A stretch of DNA of 64,000 bases, from NCBI GenBank assembly GCA_002007465.1, contig LNAC01000001.1, forward strand, positions 8,237,936 through 8,301,935, written 5' to 3'. Positions within the stretch are counted from its first letter, which is position 1; each line of letters starts with the position of its first letter. The DNA comes from Ailurus styani. Its lineage: Eukaryota; Chordata; Mammalia; Carnivora; Ailuridae. The position numbers and the translations under genes were made by a program. Below, piece after piece: positions 11,388 to 22,420 of the stretch. The notes under the pieces are model-generated. The model saw only the letters and a list, made by a program, of their open reading frames with translations, did not search any database and was not told where the DNA came from.

Positions 11388-12194
11388 GCGGGAGTGGCTA
11401 TATTAATATCAGAAAAATTAGACTTTTCCAGGGAAAAATAATTGCCAGGAACAGAGAGGGAGATTCCATCATGATAAAAGGGTAATTCTATCATGAAGAC
11501 ATAGCAATCTTAAAAAACTAAACAGACACCTACCATACAATCCAGCCACTGCACTCCTGAGCATTTACCCCATTGAAATGAAAGCTTATGTCCTCACAAA
11601 AACCTGTGATTGTTCATAGCAGCTCTATTTTTAATAGCCAAAAACTGGAAAGAACCAAAATGTCACTCGATAGATAAATAAACTGTGACGCATTCATAGT
11701 ATGGAATACTACTCAGCAAAAAAAGGAATGAACTGTATTGATATGAACAGTTGGAAGGATCTCAAGGGCATTATGCTGAGTGGAAAAAGTCAATCTCAGA
11801 AGTCACATAAAGCATAGATCCATTTATAGAGAATTTGAAACAAAATTAAAGAGAGAGAAATCAGTTTAGTGGTTGCCCCAAGTTAGGATTGGGGGAGGGG
11901 CATGAGGGAGGCCAGGATGGGTGTGACTAGAAAGGGGGAGATATTTATGATGATGGAACAGCTTTGTGTCTTGATGATGTTGGTGGATATGCCAGCTTAA
12001 GTACCAGATAAGACAGCATAGAGCATACACATTTACTAATGGCAATTTCCCAGTTTCAACATTGTACTGTAATTACGTAAGATGTAATCATTGGTATAAA
12101 CTGGGTGAAGGTATGTGGGATCTTCCTGTATGACCTTTATGACTTTTATGGATTTAAAATTATTTCAATATAAAAAGTTTACAAACAAATCACC

Positions 12195-12380
12195 TGCTCT
12201 GTGAAGTAATCCTCACCTCCCCAAAGGCCTGCCCTCTAATCCACAGCCCTGTTTCTCGTACTGCCAACTTTCCACCAGCCTCTGAGATGGGACTGGGTCT
12301 TCTTTTTGGCATCTTCTCAAAGAGTAGATGAGACTCATGGCAGACTCTCAGTAGCTATTTGTTGAGGACTAAATGAAGTT
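12195..12380 (+). mobile_element. L2 3'-end fragment
   Basis: TCCTCACCTCCCCAAAGGCC ... CTCAGTAGCTATTTGTTGAGG fits the L2 terminal region, which usually ends in a (c)tcaataaatatttgttga motif. Confidence 0.5.
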
Positions 12381-12612
12381 ATGATTTGCAACCTTAGTTC
12401 TATGACAGAATGAACTGAGCTCAATGGGAGAAGAATTTCACTGCGTAAGGCAAGAAAAGTAGGGTGAAGTCCAAGTCACCCAGATTGTCTGGCTTCTTTC
12501 TGGTCTGTCTGGATCCACTTTAGCTGCTCTAAGACACATTATCTTGCCCAATGCCCGTATCTCTAAAAATCCAGCTGTAATGTCCCACTCATCATAAAAA
12601 ACATGTATGTGA

Positions 12613-12817
12613 GGGGCACCTGGATGGCTCAGTTGGTTAAGCACCTGCCTTCAGCTCAGGTCATTATCCCAGGGTCCTGAGATCAAGCCCCATGTCTGGC
12701 TACCTGCTCAGCAGAGAATCTGCATCTCCCTCTGCCCCTCCCCCTGCTCATGCTCTCTCGCTCACTCTCTCTCTCTCTCTCTCAAATAAATAAATAAAAT
12801 CTTTTTAAAAAAAAAGT
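12613..12817 (+). mobile_element. CAN-SINE, sense
   Basis: Starts GGGGCACCTGGATGGCTCAG and ends (CT)n, TCAAATAAATAAATAAAATC, poly-A. GTATGTGAG before and GTCTGTGAG after look like the duplicated target. Confidence 0.95.
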
Positions 12818-12819
12818 CT

Positions 12820-13640
12820 GTGAGAATCACCAATGGGTGCTAAAACTATTGTGTGAAATTTTGATGGGCAAACAGGATCTTTATAAGACTCAGATTATTT
12901 ATTAATTACAAAGGAGAAAATAGTTACTTATCAGTGGCAGATACCAACTAAGTAATCCAAGTTAGCATCACCAGTAATAGAACAAATCAACATCATATGC
13001 CTCCTGAGATGATCTCCAGAGAAGACAATCTCTGGGGTTTACCGCCAGAAACACATCACTTGAGTCTATGGGGAAACATCAGACAAATCCAAATTGAGGG
13101 ACATTCTACAAAATGAAACTGGCCTATATTCTTCAAAAATGCCAAGGTCATAAAAGGCAAAGAAAGGATAAAGAAACATTCCAGATAGAAGGAGATTAAA
13201 AAGATAGGACAATACACACCCTGTGTGATCCCTGATTGGATCATGGATCCAAGGGGTGGGGGGGTGTGGATACTTGCTATAGACAGCATTACTGGGAACC
13301 TATAGTAATTTGAATATGGACCGTGGGTTAGATAGCATCATGCATGTGTCTACGCGCCATTTCCTGGATGATCTTACAATGGTTGTATGAGGGAACATCC
13401 TGATTCCAGGCAATGGACACTGAGAAATTGTAGAAATAAAGCAGATAAGGCAAAATGGTACCGACTGGTGATTCCAGGTCACAGGAGTTCTTTTCTAGAA
13501 ATTTGAAATTATTTCCAAATTAACATTTTGTCAAACTCACACACATGTACATGTGTAAGCTGGGGGGAAGACAACTTTAGGACAGACTTAAACTTGTAGC
13601 ATCCTACAGCCGATCAAAAAAAAAGAATCGCGACGAAGAA
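12820..13640. other. Unique noncoding sequence
   Basis: The part near 13440-13560 (GACTGGTGATTCCAGGTCACAG; GAAATTATTTCCAAATTAAC) may be an old repeat but I cannot classify it. No gene recognised. Confidence 0.4.
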
Positions 13641-13642
13641 GT

Positions 13643-13870
13643 AGAAGCCTTCCTTGGGAAATGCCTTTACTCAGGGAATCTCCCGCTACTTAGCGTGGAA
13701 GGAAGAGCTGGTCTTCCCCTCGGCCGATGCCGGGAGCCCGGAAATGCTGCACCAGGGAGCAGGTGCCCAGGCTGGACCTGCCCCCTCCCTGCAACGTGTG
13801 TGTTCAAACGTGAACAATAAACGTGTATCTGTGAAAGGAAAAAAAAAAAAAAGAAGAAGCCTTCCTTGGG
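13643..13870 (+). pseudogene. 5'-truncated processed retrocopy, parent gene not identified
   Basis: A 16-base target-site duplication (AGAAGCCTTCCTTGGG) lies at 13643-13658 and 13855-13870. Between them is about 180 bases of GC-rich sequence, then AATAAA at 13816-13821, and after 17 further bases a pure poly-A run at 13839-13852. This is the full signature of L1-mediated retroposition of an mRNA 3' end. It lacks the CAN-SINE head and body, so it is not a SINE. I do not recognise the parent. An open frame (13654 onward) crosses it but shows no known domain and runs into poly-A and the N gap. Confidence 0.8.
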
Positions 13871-13921
13871 TTACCTCCAGGTATCCACACCCATGCACCG
13901 CCCCCCAACCTTTGTACACCT

Positions 13922-14163
13922 CCCCCCCCCCCCCCCCCCCNNNNNNNNNNNNNNNNNNNNNNNNNNNNNNNNNNNNNNNNNNNNNNNNNNNNNNNNNNNN
14001 NNNNNNNNNNNNNNNNNNNNNNNNNNNNNNNNNNNNNNNNNNNNNNNNNNNNNNNNNNNNNNNNNNNNNNNNNNNNNNNNNNNNNNNNNNNNNNNNNNNN
14101 NNNNNNNNNNNNNNNNNNNNNNNNNNNNNNNNNNNNNNNNNNNNNNNNCCCCCCCCCCCCCCC
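13922..14163. other. Assembly gap (208 N) bounded by poly-C
   Basis: Runs of C (13922-13940 and 14149-14163) sit directly against N at 13941-14148. The true sequence here is unknown. The frames that cross it are artefacts. Confidence 0.97.
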
Positions 14164-16540
14164 GCCCCGGCCCTGGGAAGAGACCCCTCCTCTCAGAGCT
14201 GCGGCGCTCATCTGGTGAAAATGGCGGCAGGAGGAGACCTGGGAAGGCCCTGAGGCAGGAAGATAAGCAGCCCTCCTCAGCATCAGCAATTCCATCCAGA
14301 TGGTCTCAGGGATGCTCGCGCTCACCTCCCCTCACAACGCCGCTATAGCCCTATTTGGTTCGAGCCAACTCACAGCTTTTGCGCACTACTTTTCCTGTTG
14401 AACTCTGTGGTCCACATGGAGACTATTTGCAAATAAAACCCAGGGTCCCCAAGAGGGTTTATGAGGCAATCGACCAGACAGGAATGGAGTCTCCCATGTC
14501 AAATCAGCCTCATACTATCTTTTTTCATTTTTTTTTAATATCACTCATGCTTTTTTCTCTGATAAAGTTGTTTCTATTCATCTCACTTTAGCATTGTCCA
14601 GACCCATCTCCCTAAATTAGCAGAGGCCTGCAGCACCCTGCATGGCGAAGGGAAGGGAAAAAAAACAAAACAAAAACGAAAAAGACAGACAGACTGTCTG
14701 CTGCAAAACTATTTAATTTGAGCTGTTTGCCCCTCTGAGAAATGATGTCCACACCAGATAAGGAGACGGCCGGTTTAAATTGTTCTATCAGAACCGAGTT
14801 GCCTGTTTTTGAAGCTCATTCCAGACAATTGGAAACTGTTCTCTTCTCCTTTTTTTATAAGGCGATTGCCCAACTTGAAGGCTGTTTGTGATTGAAGTAG
14901 AGGCCACAATAATTTATACAGTAAAAGCCTCTATCTAGATCAAATTGTATATTTTCTAGGCAACTATGCTGGGTAAATATTCCCTCTGTTTTATCTTTAA
15001 TGCAGTATCTTTATGCATTCTGTCAAGCTACCACTCCCTGGGGAATATTTTACACACCGGTACACAGGCAGCTTGCTACTTATTACACTTAATGTGGTTT
15101 GTCTTCCCAAAGATGAGAATATTAAGTGGTCCAGCCTCCTGCCACGGAACTGGGTTGCCCTGTGAATGTGCATTTGTGGCCCTAATGGGTCTCTTCCTGT
15201 TCTAATTAATATGACAACATAGTATTGTCATCAACCAATATTTATGGAGCGGCCCTCTAAGGCTTGGGGTCTGTGTTGGGGGCTTTAATTAAAAGGTCCA
15301 ATCTTATCCTAGGGATCAGTGAAACAGAGATACTCACACAGCTGTGCAAGGACAGCTGGCCAAGGAGCTGGCCACGGCGTTGTTCGCTATGGGAAAACAA
15401 AGGGCCTGACTAAACAGGTTATTATACAGCCGTTAGAAAACTGGACCAGTGAATATTTACTGAAATGGAATGATATGCAGGATATACTGGGGGTGAGGGG
15501 GTATCGGGTTAAAAAAAGTAACCTGAGAAACATCACTGACAAAATGATCCCATTTTCAGGGGGAAACAATCACAATAGATGTGGTGTGAGTACATGAAGC
15601 TTATATTTACAGTTTTTAAGCCTATAATAATACCTACCAAACTGCTCCTTGAGGAGTGGGGACTTGAGCAGGGGACAGGAGACACTTACACTTTATTTCG
15701 GACACTTGCCTATCATTGGAACTTTCTACAAAGAACGTGTTACTACTGTAAATAAGAAAAATAAAAGAATTTTAAAAGACAGCGGTCATTCAATAGTCAT
15801 TGTATTGCCTGCCACCTACCTGCTGGGCACCGTGCTATCTTTATAACCACAGAAATAAACAGCATAGAAACCAAAGGAATTAAATAGAATCAGAAAGCTT
15901 AATCTTTACAAAGAAACAAAAACTCTTCAAGTTAGGTGTTTTGCTTTGTTTTAAGATGACTCCTATCAACACCATTAACAAACCTAAGAGCAGAGATACA
16001 CTGGCATTTCTCTAAAACAGGGCACACTGTGGGGACCCCCTGAACATTCAGGATCAGGCAACTGTCATGGAGTAAGGACTAAAACGCTGCAACAATGGCG
16101 CATCCATGAGCCCAGGGGGCGCTGTTATTTCCAGTTCTTCAATGGAAACAAAGTGCAAAGAGATCTCCAGGGCTTGGTGAAGGGTTGAGAGAGACAGAGG
16201 ACCCTAAGAGTGGGCCAGTGGAAGAGAAATCTGGAGAAAAAATAATAATGGCGCAATTCTCTTAAAGGATTGAGGACTGCAAGCGGTCAGTGACATACCA
16301 GATACAGAATCCAGGACATGCTGTATTCTGAAAACGCTGTTCCATTGAGTCCATAAAAATCATCAAATTTCTAAAAGGCAGAAAGCCTGATCACAACCTT
16401 GAGTATGCCCTCCTGCTCAGTCACACACAGGCATCTCGTTGGATGCACACAAGCAAGCCCTTCTGGGGACAGAGAAGATCCCCAAAGTGTCTGAGGGCAC
16501 CAAGCCATCAACCTAGGAAGAGCAGTGGAAACACAAGGCC
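14164..16540. other. Repeat-poor noncoding block; candidate conserved elements
   Basis: Almost no interspersed repeat is seen apart from a MIR-like scrap near 15795-15845. The part 14700-15250 is AT-rich with TAATTTG, CAATAATTTATAC, TTAATTAAAAGG and similar motifs, and has no long frame with a known domain. It reads like conserved noncoding DNA, which I cannot test here. Confidence 0.4.
16107..16124 (+). promoter_or_regulatory. Candidate CTCF site
   Basis: TGAGCCCAGGGGGCGCTG contains CAGGGGGCGCT, a perfect match to the core of the vertebrate CTCF motif, in non-repeat DNA. Motif-only evidence. Confidence 0.4.
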
Positions 16541-16548
16541 CTCTCAGC

Positions 16549-16594
16549 TTTTTTGTTTTGTTTTGTTTGTTTGTTTGTTTGTTTGTTTGTTTGA
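16549..16594 (+). repeat. (TTTG)n simple repeat
   Basis: Nine or more TTTG/TTTTG units without interruption other than unit length. Confidence 0.92.
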
Positions 16595-16904
16595 AAAGGG
16601 GTAAGTTAAAGACACACATGATTGAAATCCATAAAATAATAAGTGGTATAAAGTAAATATGGTAGAATCTCCATATACAAATTTAACTTAGGAGCTTATT
16701 CTAGAACCTGACCCTCTGGGGGGATTTAGTTATCCTGGACATCCTGAGACCAGTGACCAAGGGCACAAGAGGGATGGCATTTTCTGTTATGGCTCCACTG
16801 ATCAGCCAACTTGGAAAGGCAAAAAGCAAGCAGCCATGGTCTTCTCCATAACATTTTGGAGAAACGTTGCCCATGGAATGAAGCAAGTTTTAGATTCAAA
16901 ACAA

Positions 16905-17015
16905 GCATTTCTTGAACACGTACTATGTATTGGATACTATGCTTGGTGCTTTCACGTTCATCACCTCCTTGAGTCCTCAAAATGCAGCAATGCTTTAACG
17001 TGTGTTAGAGGCAAT
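16905..17015 (-). mobile_element. MIR SINE fragment, antisense
   Basis: TTGAACACGTACTATGTATTGG ... TGCTTTCACGTTCATCACC ... TTGAGTCCTCAAAATGC matches MIR antisense (gagcacttactatgtgcc ... ttcatttaatcctcac). Confidence 0.65.
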
Positions 17016-17820
17016 GATTAGAGATGGAGATGTTGAGTTAAAATAGGGTGAGTCCTGCACCCAAGCAAGAGCCCTTTCGAACACCCAATTCCCATTTACC
17101 ACCTGAGATTTCAGGTTCTCTTAAATGCATAACACTGGGAATGGCCAAACATCTGTGTATACGTTCCCTTTCAGTCCTTCCTTTGGTCACTCAGTGTTCT
17201 CAATTTTTAGTGAGTATGAGAATTACTGTACAGGGTTATTTTGAAGGATGCTTGTCTTTTAGTGGGGGGAGGGGAGAAGAACTATCTAGCATACAGCCTT
17301 ATCCCAGAGAACCAGACCCACCCCCCCATCTCCCCAGCACCCCAGCAGCCTGCTCAGCCAGACACCTCCACCCTAGGGTTTTGAACCTAAAACAAATAGG
17401 GAAATACAAGACAAAGTTAGAATCCAGATACAGTGGTAGCAACGGTGGTATCTAGCAGAAACAGCAGTGTCATGGCCAGACCATCACAACTAAAACATCG
17501 TTGCTCTACCCCCAAACTCCTTAGACTAGCATAATATTGACATGAAAACCTGATACAGACGGTATAATGAAGGAAAAATACATCCCAATCTCTCTCATTC
17601 ACAGCGATGTAAAAGTCCTAAACAGAATATTAACATGCTAAATCCAGCAATATATGAAAAGAATACGATGTTGTATAACTAGGTGAATTTTTACCAGGAA
17701 TTCAAGGTTGGTTTAACATTAGACAACCTGTGAATGTATTGACCACATTCACAGACTAGAAAAGAAAAACTGATTTTTTTCATAGACACAGAAGAACACT
17801 TGATAAAGTTTATTGTCCCT

Positions 17821-17922
17821 GGGGTACCTGGCTGGCCTGGTCAGCGGAGCCCGTGATTCTCGATCTCAGACAGGCCCCATGTTGTGTAGAGATTACTTTA
17901 AAAATATAAAATATTAAAAAAA
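17821..17922 (+). mobile_element. CAN-SINE, short tRNA-side variant
   Basis: GGGGTACCTGGCTGGCCTGG ... GCCCCATGTTGTGTAGAGATTAC then TTTAAAAATATAAAAT. It lacks the CT body. A target-site duplication TTATTGTCCCT flanks it. Confidence 0.85.
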
Positions 17923-18267
17923 AATTATTGTCCCTTCTTTATGAAAAAAAAAGTTGTAGTAAACCAGAAATAAAGGGAAGCTTCCTAAAACTCAAGGATA
18001 CGTACTCTCTCCAGACATTATACTTAATGATGAAATAATGGAAGTTTTCTTTTTAAGATCACAAATAAGACAATAATGTCTCCTATCATCCTTCTACTAG
18101 TCAACATTTTAGTCAACATTTTAATAGAAGGTCTAGCCAGAGCAATAAGACAAAGAAACAAATAAATATGGTAAGGAACAAAAAGGAAGACATGTAACTG
18201 TTATTATTTGTTACTGATGGTATTACTGTTTACATAAAAAAAAAAAAAAAAAGCAAAAGAATCCTTA

Positions 18268-18472
18268 AGGGCAGAGGGTGGCTCAGTCAGTTAAGCGGTC
18301 CTCTCTGGTTTCCGCTTAGGTCATGATCTCAGGGTCCTAGGATCAAGCCCTGTGTCAGGTTCTGGGATCAGCAGAGAGTCTGTTTGTGGATTCTCCCTTT
18401 CTCTCCCTCTGCCCCTCTCCCTGCTCATGCTCTCTCTCTCCCTCTCTCTAAAATAAATAAATCTTTTTTTAA
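18268..18472 (+). mobile_element. CAN-SINE, sense
   Basis: The head is degenerate (AGGGCAGAGGGTGGCTCAG); the body and AAATAAATAAATC tail are typical. The perfect duplication AAAAGAATCCTTA flanks it, so the altered head was probably present at insertion. Confidence 0.92.
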
Positions 18473-19465
18473 AAAAGAATCCTTATAGAAATTATTATAA
18501 TTCATAAGGAAATTTGAATACATTATATGTTAATAATAAAAATAAAAAATATATATGGGAATTTGACAGGATTCCTTGATTTTAAAAAATCAATATATAA
18601 AAAATAATTGTATTTCTGTATAGAACACAGATAATAAAAAAGTTTTAATATAATTTTCAATAGCATCAAAAATAGCAAACACTTATAGACATCTCCAGCA
18701 GAAGACATTGAAGTCCTAGAGAAAGCTACGAAACTATGAAAGAAACTAAAGAAGTCTTAAGAAAATGGAGAGATATATCGTGCTCATATATTGGAAGACG
18801 CCATATTGCAAAAATGTTAATTCTCCCCATAAATAATCGATAGACTCAAGGCAGTCCAAAAGCAAAATCTCAACAGATATTTTTTTATAAATTTCAAGAT
18901 GATTCTTAAATTTATACAAGAAAGCAAAGGGCCAACATCAGCCAAGAAACTCTTAAGAAGAACAAGTTAGGGGTTGTCCTGCCAGATAGTAAAAGCAGAA
19001 AATAAAACTTATCATGAAACTGCCAGTGCAGGACCTTACTGGAGATAGGACAATCTGGTATCCATATGAAAAAATTTTAATTGAACCTCTACCTCACCCT
19101 GTACTCAAAAATCAACAATAAGACAATAATGTCTCCCAGCGGCTTGTAGACCTAAATGCAAAATCATGTCTTTGTGGGAAAAATTATAAAATGAGACCAA
19201 ATATTAACCATAAAGGAAAATGCTAATAACACTGACTACATTAAAAACTTTTGATTATCGGAACATGCTATTAAGCAAAAAGCCCCAGCCTTAGGCTTTG
19301 TTTGGGCTACTACAAAACTGCATCTTTTAAACCTTGATTATAAAGGTCACTTGCTCCAAGTACTAAGCTACTTAGTGCTGTGGGCCAACGTACACGGCAT
19401 CTTTAGCCCATTTTCCATCAGAGCCTCTGCCCAGGTGCTGCTGACCCTGTCTTTTCTTTCCTTTC

Positions 19466-19650
19466 TAAGAAATTTTTATTTATTTGACAGAGAGAGAGTG
19501 TGCGCACAAGCAGGGGGAGCAGCAGAGAGAGAGGGAAAAGCAGGCTCCCCGCTGAGCAGGGAGCCCGACTCAGGGCTCGATCCCAGGACCCTGGGATCAT
19601 GACCTGAGTCAAAGGCAGACGCTTAACCGACTGAGCCACCCAGGTGCCCC
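19466..19650 (-). mobile_element. CAN-SINE, antisense
   Basis: AAGAAATTTTTATTTATTTGACAG to GAGCCACCCAGGTGCCCC. The duplication GACCCTGTCTTTTCT occurs at about 19443 and again at 19651. Confidence 0.96.
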
Positions 19651-19659
19651 GACCCTGTC

Positions 19660-20985
19660 TTTTCTCTAGCACTTGCTCGGGGGACCAAGGTAGACGTGTG
19701 GCCTCAGGGGAACAGGACCCAACCTGGCCTCCCCTCCTCACACAGTGGCTTCCTTTTTCTTCCTTCTCCCAGCACTTGAGTTTCAGACAAAGTACCCCAT
19801 CTCCCACGGCCAAGAAGAGGTCAAATTAAAAATGGTGCTCTCTTTAGCAACTACCAAAAGTTCTCATTTTCTCATCGAGTAAAGTTCCCTAATGGCTGGT
19901 ATATGAGCCCAATTTCTAACCGGTCCTGAATTGGACCATTTCCCTCTTAGTGACTCGGGCCCCCCGTGGGGCGGATTGCCACGGAAGCCGCAGGTGCCGG
20001 GAGGAGCCAGCGGGAGTCATCATTTCTCCCTTCTAGGCTTCTTGCCTTTGGTGTTTTAATTCATTCCAAGTCCTAAACCTTACAAGAGAACTGAGGAACC
20101 ACAAGGGTCCTTAGACTGCCCCTCTCTGAATCGGATGCAGCAGCCCGTATTTACTTAAGGAAAACCAGTTCCTCTTTTCTAAGCTGGTCCAGAGAAGACA
20201 AAGGGTAAAACTGACAGGGGAGGGGCTCATGCTGAATAAATGACCTAAAAAAAAAAATAATAATCACTGTCCATAAGGCTCTTAAACCAGAGCCTCTGTG
20301 CTTAGGGCTTTTAAAAGACCCTAGAAATTTACTCCACCCACGCGACAGCCTTTGTACTGAGTGAGATCCGTCCTGTCTCTGGACCAAGAAGCCCCCGTGT
20401 GAGGGTTCTGGGCTCCCCACTCCGGCGAGCGCATGCCATGCCTGGCCGTGCCTTTTCCCACCCTGTCCGAAGCCAGGAGACCCACCACCCAAGCACCTCT
20501 CTTCTCTCTGCAATAGCCCAAAAGCAACCAAGGAGCATCTGGAAAGCATAAGAAGCTTTAATCACAGGACTTGAATCAAAAGCATTAAGGCAGCTGTGGG
20601 TAACCTTGAGCTGCTGGACCTCACATCCAAGACCAGTGACTCTGGGCCGCAGCCAGTGCTGCCATCACTAGCCCCGCATGTCCTGACATCTGCTCAGGCC
20701 GCTGGGTCAACACCACCTTCTTTGTTCGTTCCATAATATCCGATGCCCACTGTGCACGGGCAGTGGATGAAGCAGATGCCCTAAAGGGGGCAGGCGCTAG
20801 GCTCCCTTCAGTCAAGGAGAGCTTTACCCTGCCCCTGTGTTCTAGAGGGTTCTCTGCTACGGCTAAAGAAGGAAGTCACTTCCCTACAGTGGTCTTTTTC
20901 CACAGCCAGCCCCGAAAGCCCTCAGAATCCTGAAGACATCTCGAGTGACAGACTCCGACGTCAGGGAACACCACCGGCCTTGAGC
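19660..20985. other. Unique noncoding sequence
   Basis: An AATAAA followed closely by an A-run near 20235-20258 resembles a poly(A) end, but no flanking duplication or parent sequence is visible. The 132-codon minus frame at 20151-20549 has no recognisable domain. Confidence 0.4.
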
Positions 20986-21039
20986 CACTTGTGTGTCATT
21001 TGTAACTGGAAACAACAGGTGTCACGCGTTGACCTACAG

Positions 21040-21560
21040 GCAGCAAGCACTTGTTATGTGCTTCCCGCAAGTGGTTTTCTCTTTACCTCAGGTGAAAAAG
21101 GAGAAACCCGGGGCTCAGAAGAGTCCAGTCCCTCTGTGTGTCTTCTGTGTGGGCGTGGGTGCTCTCGGAGGTCATCCCACTCTGCCCAGCAGGGGCCCTG
21201 GTGGCCACAGCACAAGTCTGAACCTCGCAGAGAGACGCAGGGGCCATCTGAGTTTCTCCAGCACAAGCCGGCTCAGCAGCCTCTGACGGGACTCTGATCT
21301 ACTTAGCAACATTCTGTGGCTCCCTATCACCCGCACCGCATAGCACTTCCTGAATCCTACTGCTGGCTCCTGGCACTTCCTGGACCTACAGAAGCTTCCG
21401 CAGGCCTTGCTCTTTCTCACCTCCACACCTGGGCTGTGCTACTCCTTCCACCGGACTCTTCCTTTCCCCCTTCTCCTGACTATCACTTACACAGCCCCTC
21501 CTCCAGGAAGTCCTCTCAGATTCATCCCCCAACTCAGCCACTCTCTCCCACCCCTCCCCG
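21040..21560 (+). mobile_element. MIR-like scrap followed by L2 3' fragment
   Basis: CAAGCACTTGTTATGTGCTTC near 21045 is MIR-like. From about 21290, CTGTGGCTCCCTATCACCC, ACTCCTTCCACCGGACTC, CCTCCTCCAGGAAGTCCTCTCAGA follow the L2 3' text. The open 199-codon plus frame over this stretch is therefore not a gene. Confidence 0.6.
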
Positions 21561-22420
21561 AAGTCCTTATCGGCTGTCTAGCAGCAGTCTGGCTGGCTGT
21601 GTCCCAGCCCGCAGCTCTGGAGTTTGGGGACCGCATCTGGTCACACCCGTGACCCCACATGGCCCGCTCTGGGATTGCCGGCCTTCCCTGCCTGGCAGGA
21701 TGACTGGCCCAGAAAAGGCCACAGACATCAGCTCCGCCGAGGCCCCAAGTCTCTGCCCCCGGCGCTGCAGACAAAGGCCACACTCACAAAAGGATGGTCG
21801 CCTCTCCTGGAGCCAGGAACAAAGGAACAGCACGTGGGCACCCCCCTCAGCGGAGATGGCCACGCCGAGCCCCGCCACCCACCCCCAGCCGGTTGCCATG
21901 GCACGTTTTAATTAAGTGTAAGGATTTTGTGTCTTGATAACAGAAAACATGTCTCCCTTTTGTTTGTCTCCAGTCCCTCTGGGAACAGACGCAGGGGATG
22001 GAGCTCGGAGCCGGTTCTCAGGGGAGGGGTCAGGAGGCCGGCCCCGGGGGAGGGAGCCCTGGGGACACGGACCGTCCCTCTGACATGCCCTCGCACCGCT
22101 GCCAGGGCACCCGTCTCCCCCGTCGAGCGGCACCTGCTCCCAGTTGTCACCGGGATGGGCTCGGGGGTGGTAGTGTCAGGGGCAGGGGCAGGCTGACCTA
22201 GAGAACCCGAGTAAGTAGCCTCCGTCGGGGAACAAGACGAGCCCGGAGCAGGGCACAGGAGCACCAGAAATCCAACAGGCGGCATCTGGCTCGGGCTGCC
22301 CGGGCGTCTGCGACACCTTGGGCCCAACCCGAGCCCCTCAGGTGCTTCCAGCCTGGGGCACGCAGGCCTTGAGACTAAAGCCCCGGCATAAGGCACCCTC
22401 CCCTCGGGGCAGAGTCACCC
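21560..22420. other. GC-rich unique noncoding block
   Basis: G+C and CpG content rise between about 21990 and 22330 (GGCCGGCCCCGGGGGAGGG; CCCCGTCGAGCGGCACC). This is just right of an AT-rich segment at 21900-21970 (TTTTAATTAAGTGTAAGG) that looks unlike its surroundings. No gene is recognised. It could be regulatory. Confidence 0.35.

Larger units (their letters stand above)
10085..12185 (+). mobile_element. Old L1 (L1M-type) body fragment, interrupted by two SINEs
   Basis: ORF1-like A-rich text (CTTGAAGAGAGAATAACAAAAATTATCC; GTGTCATTGGAGTCCCAGGAAGAG) is followed by ORF2-like text (GTAAATGATCTAAATGCACC) and a 3' part (AGCATTTACCCCATTGAAATG; GTATGGAATACTACTCAGC; GGATCTCAAGGGCATTATGC). All frames are broken, so it is a dead element. 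CAN-SINEs split it at 10694 and 11180. Segments may come from more than one insertion. Confidence 0.75.
17570..19260 (+). mobile_element. L1 ORF2 fragment, sense, interrupted by two SINEs
   Basis: ATCCAGCAATATATGAAAAG, GGAATTCAAGGTTGGTTTAACAT, CACAGAAGAACACTTGATAAAG and, later, TCAAGGCAGTCCAAAAGC and GTACTCAAAAATCAAC are reverse-transcriptase-side L1 ORF2 text. All frames carry stops. The copy is dead. Confidence 0.8.

Noticed and set aside
10085..12185. Possible intact retrotransposon
   Set aside because: All L1 segments here carry stops, gaps and SINE insertions. No L1 in the window has an open ORF1 or ORF2.
13654..14348. Frames of 160-199 codons on both strands around 14 kb
   Set aside because: They read through 208 N and poly-C/G. 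The apparent length is produced by undefined codons.
20220..20270. AATAAA followed by an A-run, as in a retrocopy
   Set aside because: No direct repeat flanks it and no mRNA-like body is seen upstream. Probably a chance A-run.
21316..21915. 199-codon plus-strand frame
   Set aside because: Its first part is L2-derived text and the rest is GC-rich DNA where stops are rare. Several other long frames overlap it on both strands. No domain seen.
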